This document shows positions 1 to 5,505 of a stretch of DNA of 6,006 nt, in pieces; position 1 is the first letter of the stretch, and every line of letters begins with the position of its first letter. The stretch comes from an uncultured Loktanella sp. GTDB taxonomy: Bacteria; Pseudomonadota; Alphaproteobacteria; Rhodobacterales; Rhodobacteraceae. Where the stretch lies: positions 1-6,006 of the forward strand of contig CAJXTP010000184.1 of assembly GCA_913061335.1 (NCBI GenBank). The letters run 5' to 3'. Below the pieces are notes generated by a model that was given only the letters and a program-made list of their open reading frames with translations, was not told where the DNA came from and made no database searches. Made by a program: the position numbers and the translations under genes.

Positions 1-49
1 ACGAGATGTAGAGAGGTCTCGTGGGCTCGGAGATGTGTATAAGAGACAG
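1..49 (+). other. Untrimmed Illumina Nextera adapter (P7 end, i7 index, Read-2 transposase adapter)
   Basis: This is synthetic sequence, not genome. Bases 1-7 (ACGAGAT) are the last bases of the P7 flow-cell primer. Bases 8-15 (GTAGAGAG) fit the i7 slot and are the primer form of Nextera index N707 (CTCTCTAC). Bases 16-30 are the Read-2 tail and bases 31-49 (AGATGTGTATAAGAGACAG) are the 19-base Tn5 mosaic end used in tagmentation. Order and spacing match the Nextera design exactly, so genomic sequence begins at base 50. The mosaic end at 5963-5981 is the inverted partner, which could be misread as transposon terminal repeats. Confidence 0.98.
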
Positions 50-976
50 CGCAACCCTTGGTCATCCTCGCTGCGGTTTGGTGTGACACCGTCTAGCAAT
101 GTGAATGGTGGCAGTTCCAAGGACAGTGGAATTATGCTTTTGGGTCCGTTTGGCTTGGGCCTGTCGGTATTCTCTGAGGATGCAAAAGCATTATCAGGAC
201 TTGCAGTGTCCGCAGGCGGCAATACGTCCTATAGGTTGGCTGCGTCAAATACTGCGGCTACCTTTTTGACCGCCTCAGCCGATATTCGCACCTATGCGCT
301 TAGTCAGTCAGCAAAAGAACAAGCGCCGAACGTGAGTGGCCGTGATTATTCCGATGCAACGCTGGCATTTGGTGTCAGGCATCGCCAGATTTTGCGCGCA
401 GGTGCCCAACCGACAGATTTTTCTTTGAAAACAGGGCGTACCTGGTACGGTGGCGATCCATACACCCATTTTGCCGAAGGGTCTGTCGCGCAATCATTTA
501 CGATTGATAGCGACAACCGTCTGAGTGCCTCGCTAAGTGCACGCCGGAGCGTCAGCCTGACCGACGATGAACCTGTGTCCACTGTTTCGCTGAATACGCG
601 CTGGCAACGTAATCTGCAAAATAACGACCGGTTATCGTTTGGAATAGACCTTAAGCGCGCCAAATCTGACACGCCCGACAGTGACTACACCGCCATAAGT
701 TACAGCGCCAATTATGACTTTGCCGATAGTTTCGCCGGGATGCGTTTTGGTTTTGGCCTCAACGCAGAAACACGCGATTATGGCGCGACACGCTATCATA
801 TTATACCGCGTGAAGATCAATCGATTGCGTTAAGCATGTCGGTCGAATTCACAAATTTGGAGTTTTACGGGTTTCGCCCCGTTATGAACGCCCGCATTAA
901 GCGCGACCAAAGCAACGTCGACCGATTTGATCGCGATTACGGCAGTCTGGGTTTTGACTTACGGTCGTCATTCTAA
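50..976 (+). CDS. Slam-like (DUF560) outer-membrane beta-barrel protein, 5'-truncated
   Basis: This is the C-terminal 308 residues of an outer-membrane protein resembling surface lipoprotein assembly modifiers (Slam), which help move lipoproteins to the cell surface. Seen: alternating polar/hydrophobic beta-strand pattern throughout, aromatic residues at strand ends, a PSSNVNGGS segment at residues 14-22 that matches the 'PDSNIN' start of the Slam barrel, a C-terminal block with RDQSNVDRFDRDYGSLGF, and a terminal Phe typical of barrels inserted by BamA. Full-length family members carry a signal peptide and TPR repeats before the barrel; that part lies beyond the contig end. An apparent GTG start at 35 lies in the adapter and is false: the first five codons are synthetic. 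The frame happens to stay open across the junction at 50. Slam genes often adjoin their lipoprotein substrate, but no such gene is visible here. Another DUF560 or porin-like barrel remains possible. Confidence 0.72.
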   Translation, partial: RNPWSSSLRFGVTPSSNVNGGSSKDSGIMLLGPFGLGLSVFSEDAKALSGLAVSAGGNTSYRLAASNTAATFLTASADIRTYALSQSAKEQAPNVSGRDYSDATLAFGVRHRQILRAGAQPTDFSLKTGRTWYGGDPYTHFAEGSVAQSFTIDSDNRLSASLSARRSVSLTDDEPVSTVSLNTRWQRNLQNNDRLSFGIDLKRAKSDTPDSDYTAISYSANYDFADSFAGMRFGFGLNAETRDYGATRYHIIPREDQSIALSMSVEFTNLEFYGFRPVMNARIKRDQSNVDRFDRDYGSLGFDLRSSF

Positions 977-978
977 AG

Positions 979-1006
979 TTGCCCTTATATCAGGGCGTGC
1001 TACCTT
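979..1006 (+). promoter_or_regulatory. Weak candidate promoter and small dyad ahead of gloA
   Basis: The 55-base gap between the barrel gene and gloA holds TTGCCC (979-984), a 16-base spacer and TACCTT (1001-1006), a poor sigma-70-like pair. Overlapping it is a dyad GCCCT-TATATC-AGGGC (981-996) that could be a small operator or a weak hairpin. Only a short broken T run follows (CCTTTTGTT), so a rho-independent terminator is not convincing. gloA may equally be co-transcribed with the upstream gene. Confidence 0.25.
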
Positions 1007-1019
1007 TTGTTCAACAATT

Positions 1020-1024
1020 AGGAG
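1020..1024 (+). promoter_or_regulatory. Ribosome binding site of gloA
   Basis: AGGAG lies seven bases before the ATG at 1032. It fixes that start and rules out the longer upstream extension to 927, which would run back into the 3' end of the barrel gene. Confidence 0.85.
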
Positions 1025-1031
1025 CGAATGC

Positions 1032-1460
1032 ATGACCCTCACGTATCTGCACACGATGATCCGCGTCAAAGACCTTGAAAAGACGGTGACGTTTTTTGAA
1101 TTGCTTGGGCTCAAGGAAACCCGCCGTATCGATAGCGAAGGCGGGCGTTTCAGTTTGATTTTCATGGCGCCTCCTGGTCAAGAAGATTGCCCTGTTGAGC
1201 TCACTTACAATTGGGATGGTGATGACGAGCTGCCAGCGGACAGCCGCCATTTTGGTCACCTTGCATACCGCACATCCGATATTTACGCGTTATGTCAAAA
1301 GCTGATGGACAATGGCGTTGTCATTAACCGCCCGCCGCGCGACGGCCATATGGCGTTTGTTCGATCCCCTGACAATATCTCGATTGAGTTACTGCAAGAG
1401 GGAGACGATCTCGCGTCTGCTGAACCATGGGCGAACATGCAAAATACGGGTCATTGGTAA
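1032..1460 (+). CDS. gloA: Lactoylglutathione lyase (glyoxalase I)
   Basis: Glyoxalase I (EC 4.4.1.5), 142 residues, cytosolic. It isomerises the hemithioacetal of methylglyoxal and glutathione to S-lactoylglutathione, the first step of glutathione-dependent methylglyoxal detoxification. The sequence shows the two beta-alpha-beta-beta-beta modules of the vicinal oxygen chelate fold. The four metal ligands expected of the family are in place: His7 (YLHTMIRV), Glu56 (PVELTYN), His76 (FGHLAYR) and Glu119 (ISIELLQ). The spacing and lack of long insertions resemble the short bacterial, Ni/Co-type enzymes such as E. coli GloA. The tail EPWANMQNTGHW is of a kind I associate with Rhodobacteraceae GloA. 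It is probably the first gene of an operon with the two DUF1194 genes, the first of which starts inside its 3' end. No truncation or missing key residue is seen. Confidence 0.95.
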   Translation: MTLTYLHTMIRVKDLEKTVTFFELLGLKETRRIDSEGGRFSLIFMAPPGQEDCPVELTYNWDGDDELPADSRHFGHLAYRTSDIYALCQKLMDNGVVINRPPRDGHMAFVRSPDNISIELLQEGDDLASAEPWANMQNTGHW

Positions 1461-2164
1461 AATACCCATCCTTTTTGGCGGTGATCGGGTTGATTTGGGC
1501 AGGTCCGGTTGACGCGTGTCGTCTCGCGTTGGTGCTCGCGATTGATGTGTCGTCATCTGTTGATGCCACCGAGGATCATTTGCAGCGCGCAGGTTTGGCC
1601 AGCGCGTTGCTTGACCCAGATGTCGAAGCTGCATTTTTCATCAGCTCTGATCCGGTTGCCGTTTACGTTTTTGAATGGTCGGGGCGGTATAATCAACAGG
1701 TGCTTGTGGATTGGACGGTGGTCGACACGCCCAGCGCGCTTTTTGGTGTGGCCCAAGACATCGCGGCGAGTGAGAGAATGCACGATGATTTCCCAACGGC
1801 CATGGGCTACGCGCTTGGATATGCCGCGACCGAGCTGACGCGTGCGCCAAGCTGCCTGACCCAAACAGTTGATATGGCGGGCGACGGCGTGAACAATGAC
1901 GGATTTGGCCCGACTGACGCCTATACCGCATTTCCGTTTGACGGTGTGACGGTCAATGGGCTGGTCGTGAACGGCGCTGATTTTGAAGGCGAAACCGACT
2001 TGATCCCATTTTTCGAAAACCAAGTTATCCGTGGTCCCGGTGCGTTCATGGAAATTGCCAACGGATTTGACGATTATGCAGCGGCGATGCGCCGCAAATT
2101 GTTGCGTGAACTGACGGCGATGATCATTGGTGCGTCGCCTCAAACCCATACGCCCAAGGGATGA
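1427..2164 (+). CDS. DUF1194 family exported protein (von Willebrand A-like), first paralog
   Basis: Protein of 245 residues from the ATG at 1427, or 236 from a TTG at 1454; neither has a strong ribosome binding site. The shorter form gives a more ordinary signal peptide (MVKYPSFLAVIGLIWAG then PVDA before Cys31), like that of the paralog downstream. With the ATG the gene overlaps gloA by 34 bases; with the TTG by seven. The mature domain has the marks of a von Willebrand A fold with a metal-ion-dependent adhesion site: DxSxS at Asp40-Ser42-Ser44 (AIDVSSSVD), Thr124 (FPTAMGYA) and Asp153 (DMAGDGVNNDG). Cys31 and Cys143 are both kept in the paralog and may form a periplasmic disulfide (inference). 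Its function is not known: DUF1194 is uncharacterised, and metal-dependent protein binding is only a guess from the fold. A lipoprotein is unlikely since VDAC is a poor lipobox. Confidence 0.85.
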   Translation: MGEHAKYGSLVKYPSFLAVIGLIWAGPVDACRLALVLAIDVSSSVDATEDHLQRAGLASALLDPDVEAAFFISSDPVAVYVFEWSGRYNQQVLVDWTVVDTPSALFGVAQDIAASERMHDDFPTAMGYALGYAATELTRAPSCLTQTVDMAGDGVNNDGFGPTDAYTAFPFDGVTVNGLVVNGADFEGETDLIPFFENQVIRGPGAFMEIANGFDDYAAAMRRKLLRELTAMIIGASPQTHTPKG

Positions 2165-2910
2165 AATGGGTCACGTTGATATGTACGCTGTGGGCGGGCA
2201 GCGCGGATGCGGCATGTCGGCAAGCGCTTGTTCTGGGTTTGGATGTATCAGGATCTGTGGACGCCGCCGAATATCAACTTCAGCGCAACGGGCTTGCGAC
2301 GGCACTGCTATCGCCTGCGGTTACAGAGGTATTCCTGCGCCAATATGCGGCCCCCATCGATATCGCCGTGTTTGAATGGAGCGGCCCGTCGCATCAGGTC
2401 GTCATCTTGCCGTGGACCACTGTTGCAGATCACGCCACTTTGGCCGTTGTGACAAACACGCTGCGCAATTCACCACGGATTGCAGGTGATCCAACAACGG
2501 CTATTGGATCGGCCATGTCGTTCGCCAGTGATCTTCTTGTCAGCCGACAACATTGCTGGAAACAAACGGTTGATCTGTCGGGGGATGGTCCGGCGAACAC
2601 AGGCCCACGCCCACAAGATGTCGGGGCCCCTGAAGTGGCTGCCAACATTACAATCAACGGATTGGTCATCGTATCTGCCGATGCCAAAGAGCTGCCGTAC
2701 TATTTTCGCGAATACGTCGTACGCGGGCCAGATGCATTCGTCGAGGTTGCCTTGGGCTTTGACGACTACGCAAATGCAATGGAGCGCAAGCTGCTGCGCG
2801 AATTACAGTCCATTGCGATTGGTGCTGCGCCAGATGACTGGACGATCACGCGAGGTTTGCCAATATCTAAAATGCCGCGGCAGCGGCCCCTTTGGATCAA
2901 GCCCCGTTAA
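2161..2910 (+). CDS. DUF1194 family exported protein (von Willebrand A-like), second paralog
   Basis: Protein of 249 residues. The start is fixed by an ATGA overlap (2161-2164) with the stop of the first paralog, a normal sign of translational coupling. A short signal peptide (MKWVTLICTLWAGSADA) points to export to the periplasm. The adhesion-site residues are Asp28-Ser30-Ser32 (GLDVSGSVD), Thr113 (PTTAIGSA) and Asp142 (DLSGDGPANTG). It aligns end to end with its neighbour: shared blocks include FEWSG, QTVD, the INGLV/VNGLV strand, RGP-AF, GFDDYA and RKLLREL, and Cys19 and Cys132 match the other pair. I judge identity at roughly 40-50 percent by eye, so the duplication is old and both copies have diverged. 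It has an extra basic C-terminal tail of about 20 residues (TRGLPISKMPRQRPLWIKPR). Its function is unknown. It converges on the MarR gene with overlapping stops. Confidence 0.88.
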   Translation: MKWVTLICTLWAGSADAACRQALVLGLDVSGSVDAAEYQLQRNGLATALLSPAVTEVFLRQYAAPIDIAVFEWSGPSHQVVILPWTTVADHATLAVVTNTLRNSPRIAGDPTTAIGSAMSFASDLLVSRQHCWKQTVDLSGDGPANTGPRPQDVGAPEVAANITINGLVIVSADAKELPYYFREYVVRGPDAFVEVALGFDDYANAMERKLLRELQSIAIGAAPDDWTITRGLPISKMPRQRPLWIKPR

Positions 2911-3425
2911 TAGATATACCGGATTTGTTCGGTCCAGTACCGTTCCACCCGTCGCAACGATGTTGTGATATCGTCGATACCTTTGTGATCAAGCACACCT
3001 TTGCCCATCAATCCCGCCGCGTGGGTCGCAAAGAGCTGCCCAACAATTTTACGCACTTCGCGCCCCTTGGGTGTCAGGCTGACACGCACGGACCTGCGGT
3101 CGATTTCGGACCGTTGGTGGTGCATAAATCCTGTATCGACCAGTTTTTTCAAGTTGTAGCTGACGTTGGACCCTTGATAGTAGCCGCGCGTTTTCAACTC
3201 TCCGGCTGTTACCTCATTGTCGCCCACGTTGAACAACAGCAATGCTTGTACAGCGTTGATTTCAAGCATCCCCAGCCGTTCAAATTCGTCCTTGATCACG
3301 TCCAGCAACAGCCGATGAAGCCGCTCCACAAGGGTCAATGAATCTAGATAACTGTTCATAAAGGCCGCCGCATGCGCGGTTCCACCGGTTTCGCTATCTG
3401 GTTCTACATCACTGTGAATACTCAT
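2907..3425 (-). CDS. ldtR: MarR-family transcriptional regulator, LdtR-like
   Basis: DNA-binding protein of 172 residues with a winged helix-turn-helix. Seen: a dimerisation helix near residues 28-50, the helix-turn-helix with the recognition helix around 84-99 (GSNVSYNLKKLVDTG), a wing at 105-121 containing IDRRSVRVSLTPKG, and C-terminal helices closing the dimer. The run through TAGELKTRGYYQGSNVSYNL resembles the alphaproteobacterial LdtR group, described in Liberibacter and Sinorhizobium as controlling an L,D-transpeptidase and cell-wall or osmotic stress response. The symbol is from remembered similarity only. A GGAG (complement of 3435-3438) nine bases before the ATG supports the start. 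No L,D-transpeptidase gene is in the window, so the target is probably elsewhere. Inverted GTTCAAA repeats in its leader suggest autoregulation (inference). Confidence 0.88.
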   Translation of the reverse strand: MSIHSDVEPDSETGGTAHAAAFMNSYLDSLTLVERLHRLLLDVIKDEFERLGMLEINAVQALLLFNVGDNEVTAGELKTRGYYQGSNVSYNLKKLVDTGFMHHQRSEIDRRSVRVSLTPKGREVRKIVGQLFATHAAGLMGKGVLDHKGIDDITTSLRRVERYWTEQIRYIY

Positions 3426-3426
3426 A

Positions 3427-3468
3427 GTTCAAATCTCCGACAATTATTGCTTGAAGATAGGTTTGAAC
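3427..3468 (-). promoter_or_regulatory. Inverted GTTCAAA/TTTGAAC repeats in the leader of the MarR gene
   Basis: GTTCAAA at 3427-3433 and TTTGAAC at 3462-3468 are perfect 7-base inverted repeats 28 bases apart, just upstream of the regulator's start. The second arm sits in its own small dyad, GGTT-TG-AACC (3460-3469), and a related CTTGAA lies between them at 3450-3455. The repeats flank the ribosome binding site and lie in the only non-coding stretch ahead of the gene, so an autoregulatory operator is plausible. A further dyad, AAAAC-T-GTTTT (3495-3505), overlaps the end of sdhE. No clean sigma-70 promoter stands out; a TTGACT (complement of 3489-3494) is a possible -35 element without a good -10. 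Confidence 0.35.
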
Positions 3469-3503
3469 CAGATTTACGAAAATTCGGTTAAGTCAAAACT
3501 GTT

Positions 3504-3782
3504 TTAATTTACCGATGGCTTGGTTAGCCCCGTCGCCCCTGCCCCAATTTGCGCAATCAAATCTGCGTATTCAGCCGGTGCCGTAACAGTTCCGCCAACC
3601 CACGCATACAGGTCATGATCATTCTCGGCCAAAAGCCGATCGTAATGTGCAAGCCCTGCGTCATCCATACCGTCCAATTTGCGCCCCGAAAAATCCGACA
3701 GGATCAGGTCCATTTCTTTGATCCCCCGCCGCATCGATCGCATCCGCATGCGTTTGATCATCACATCGCGTGTCTCAACCAT
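3504..3782 (-). CDS. sdhE: Succinate dehydrogenase assembly factor SdhE (FAD assembly factor)
   Basis: Small cytosolic protein of 92 residues, the usual size for the SdhE/SDHAF2 (DUF339) family. Family members bind the flavoprotein subunit SdhA and promote covalent attachment of FAD, so it serves complex II of the TCA cycle and respiratory chain. The diagnostic RGxxE motif is present (Arg19-Gly20-Ile21-Lys22-Glu23, inside RSMRRGIKEMDLIL), followed by the five-helix pattern with YDRLL and the DHDLYAWVGG block. The start is supported by GGAG (complement of 3789-3792) six bases ahead of the ATG, within the end of the upstream gene. Only two bases separate the XRE stop from this start, so the two are probably translationally coupled. 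The sdh structural genes are not in the window, which is common for this gene. Confidence 0.93.
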   Translation of the reverse strand: MVETRDVMIKRMRMRSMRRGIKEMDLILSDFSGRKLDGMDDAGLAHYDRLLAENDHDLYAWVGGTVTAPAEYADLIAQIGAGATGLTKPSVN

Positions 3783-3784
3783 GA

Positions 3785-4180
3785 TCAGCTCCGCAAAATC
3801 AGACGCAGTTGCTTTTCAAGTCGTCCCATGTCTTGTGCTGCGCGTGCCATCTCGGTCCGTAGCTTGCGCATTTGCCCCAAGATCACGGCAATGTCCGCGT
3901 CGTCGGTTTGCAGCGTTGTCGGCTCTTCGGGCCCTTCGCCTTCGCCAGTCATCAGCCACACCAGTGATACGCCCAGCATGCCAGACAGCATCGTCAATCG
4001 GTTTGCCCGTGGTTCTTTGAGGTCATTTTCCCAAGCCTGCATGGTGACGGTTTTCACGCCCAACTGCTTGGACAATGTGGCTTGGCTATGCCCTGCCGCC
4101 TCGCGCGCGCCTGCAAGTCTGTCGCCGAAAGTTGCTGCTTCTTCGCTGAACCAGCCTTCGTCATTCATGGAAGTCGTCAT
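3785..4180 (-). CDS. XRE-family helix-turn-helix regulator with C-terminal coiled coil
   Basis: Predicted DNA-binding protein of 131 residues. The helix-turn-helix spans roughly residues 17-77 (FGDRLAGAREAAGHSQATLS onward), with the recognition helix about 43-54 (KTVTMQAWENDL), and ends in the NRLTMLSGMLGVSLVWLMTG block common to these regulators. A Glu/Pro-rich linker (81-90) leads to a heptad-like C-terminal helix (95-130, ILGQMRKLRTEMARAAQDMG) that probably makes the dimer. An upstream in-frame ATG at 4217-4219 is possible but lacks a ribosome binding site and would use up the divergent promoter region; AAGGA seven bases before 4180 picks the shorter start. It sits head-to-tail with sdhE and back-to-back with the aminotransferase gene, so it could control either. 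Its target is not known. Confidence 0.88.
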   Translation of the reverse strand: MTTSMNDEGWFSEEAATFGDRLAGAREAAGHSQATLSKQLGVKTVTMQAWENDLKEPRANRLTMLSGMLGVSLVWLMTGEGEGPEEPTTLQTDDADIAVILGQMRKLRTEMARAAQDMGRLEKQLRLILRS

Positions 4181-4261
4181 ATTATCGTCCTTCTTACTTG
4201 CGTCAGTGCCGCGCCACACCCTATGTCATGCTTAGTGAAAAATTGCCACCGGATGACCAAC
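4181..4261. promoter_or_regulatory. Divergent intergenic region between the XRE gene and the aminotransferase gene
   Basis: These 81 bases must carry the promoters of both divergent genes. Rightward, TTGCGT (4198-4203) with an 18-base spacer to TATGTC (4222-4227) is the best pair I see. Leftward, a TAGGGT (complement of 4218-4223) is a possible -10 element without a good -35; the same hexamer occurs upstream of the small gene at 5506. The two candidate -10 elements overlap on opposite strands, so the promoters may compete. I see no strong dyad that would serve as an operator for the XRE protein. Confidence 0.4.
4188..4192 (-). promoter_or_regulatory. Ribosome binding site deciding the XRE gene start
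   Basis: AAGGA on the minus strand, seven bases before the ATG at 4178-4180. It favours the 131-residue product over the 144-residue reading that begins at 4219. Confidence 0.75.
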
Positions 4262-5464
4262 ATGACCTTTCTGTCTGCGACACTCAGCCGCGTAAAACCG
4301 TCCCCGACGATTGCCGTGACCACCAAAGCCGCCGAGCTGAAGGCCGCTGGCCGAGACGTTATTGGTCTTGGTGCTGGCGAGCCTGATTTTGATACGCCTC
4401 AGAATATCAAAGATGCAGGCGTCGCTGCCATTGCAGCAGGCCTAACGAAATACACCGCCGTTGATGGTATCCCGGAGCTGAAACAAGCGATTTGCGCTAA
4501 GTTTAAACGCGACAATGACCTGACCTATACCCCTGCCCAAGTTACTGTGGGCACCGGAGGTAAGCAGGTTTTGTACAACGCATTCATGGCCACCCTGAAC
4601 GCAGGCGACGAGGTTATCATCCCTGCCCCCTATTGGGTCAGCTACCCCGATATGGTTTTGCTTGGCGGCGGCGAACCCGTGTTTGTTGCTGGTGACATGG
4701 CCCAAGGTTACAAGATCACCGCCGACCAACTTGAGGCCGCGATCACCCCCAAGACCAAGTGGTTCTTGTTCAACTCTCCATCCAACCCGACAGGTGCTGG
4801 GTATTCTTGGGAAGAATTGAAGGCGTTGACCGATGTATTGGTTCGCTACCCTGACGTTTGGGTTTTGACCGACGACATGTACGAGCATCTGGCTTATGGC
4901 GATTTCAAGTTTTGCACGCCTGCTCAAGTGGAGCCCGCATTATACGACCGCACGCTGACAATGAACGGTGTGTCCAAGGCCTATGCAATGACCGGCTGGC
5001 GCATCGGCTATGCCGCTGGTCCTGAAGTGCTGATCAATGCGATCCGCAAGGTTCAATCACAATCCACGTCGAACCCTTGTTCGATCAGCCAATGGGCCGC
5101 CGTGGAGGCGTTGAACGGTACCCAAGAGTTTCTGGCACCCAACAACGATTTGTTTGTCACCCGCCGTGATCTTGTGGTGGACCTGCTCAACAAAGCTTCC
5201 GGCATCATCTGCCCGAAACCCGAGGGCGCGTTTTACGTGTATCCGTCGATTGCAGGCTGTATTGGCAAGACGTCCCCAGCGGGCACGGTCATTGAAAACG
5301 ACGAAGTTTTCGCGACGGCCCTGTTGGAAGAAACTGGCGTTGCCGTGGTGTTCGGTGCGGCCTTTGGTCTGTCCCCAAATTTCCGCGTCAGCTATGCCAC
5401 ATCAAACGCGGCACTGACCGAGGCTTGCAACCGTATCATAACGTTCTGCGAGGGGCTGACCTAA
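4262..5464 (+). CDS. aspC: Pyridoxal-phosphate aspartate aminotransferase, class I subgroup Ib
   Basis: Cytosolic PLP enzyme of 400 residues (called aatA in rhizobia). It interconverts aspartate and 2-oxoglutarate with oxaloacetate and glutamate; some Ib enzymes also transaminate prephenate to arogenate for Tyr/Phe synthesis. The ATG at 4262 gives the family's usual N-terminus (MTFLSATLSRVKPSPTIAVT); an ATG at 4253 would add three residues, and longer readings run into the XRE gene. The ribosome binding site is weak (GGAT at 4251-4254). Active-site residues seen: Lys239 in GVSKAYAMTGWRIGY (Schiff base), Asn175 in SNPTG, Asp204 and Tyr207 in TDDMYEHL (cofactor ring), Arg375 in NFRVSYAT (substrate carboxylate), and GAGEPDFDTP near the N-terminus. 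Thr16 and Lys101 sit where prephenate-active homologs have their Thr and Lys, so a prephenate role is possible (inference). It is intact. Confidence 0.95.
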   Translation: MTFLSATLSRVKPSPTIAVTTKAAELKAAGRDVIGLGAGEPDFDTPQNIKDAGVAAIAAGLTKYTAVDGIPELKQAICAKFKRDNDLTYTPAQVTVGTGGKQVLYNAFMATLNAGDEVIIPAPYWVSYPDMVLLGGGEPVFVAGDMAQGYKITADQLEAAITPKTKWFLFNSPSNPTGAGYSWEELKALTDVLVRYPDVWVLTDDMYEHLAYGDFKFCTPAQVEPALYDRTLTMNGVSKAYAMTGWRIGYAAGPEVLINAIRKVQSQSTSNPCSISQWAAVEALNGTQEFLAPNNDLFVTRRDLVVDLLNKASGIICPKPEGAFYVYPSIAGCIGKTSPAGTVIENDEVFATALLEETGVAVVFGAAFGLSPNFRVSYATSNAALTEACNRIITFCEGLT

Positions 5465-5484
5465 GCGATTGTCTTTGCTAGGGT
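5456..5484 (+). promoter_or_regulatory. Candidate promoter of the small gene at 5506
   Basis: CTGACC (5456-5461), overlapping the end of the aminotransferase gene, stands 17 bases before TAGGGT (5479-5484). The -35-like box is good apart from one base, while the -10-like box is weak. It may give the small gene its own transcript in addition to read-through from the aminotransferase gene. Confidence 0.3.
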
Positions 5485-5505
5485 CCACCCAAACAAGGGG
5501 GCGAC

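Noticed and set aside
981..1010. Rho-independent terminator after the barrel gene
   Set aside because: The GCCCT/AGGGC stem is only five pairs and the T run (CCTTTTGTT) is short, interrupted and displaced from the stem.
1553..2149. Minus-strand open frame of 198 codons
   Set aside because: It is antisense to the first DUF1194 gene, has no family features and is His/Arg-rich as expected of a shadow frame.
2161..2164. Frameshift or gene fission splitting one DUF1194 protein in two
   Set aside because: Both halves are full-length, each with its own signal peptide and complete adhesion site, so this is a tandem duplication with coupled translation.
2892..3341. Open frame of 149 codons on the plus strand
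   Set aside because: It lies antisense to the MarR gene, whose helix-turn-helix and wing are clear; the plus-strand product shows no recognisable domain and no ribosome binding site.
3549..4235. Long plus-strand open frame of 228 codons
   Set aside because: It is antisense to sdhE and the XRE gene, both of which show family motifs; the product is a low-complexity, Ser/Pro/Cys-rich shadow.
4442..4927. Minus-strand open frame of 161 codons
   Set aside because: It lies within the aminotransferase gene on the other strand, which has all active-site residues.
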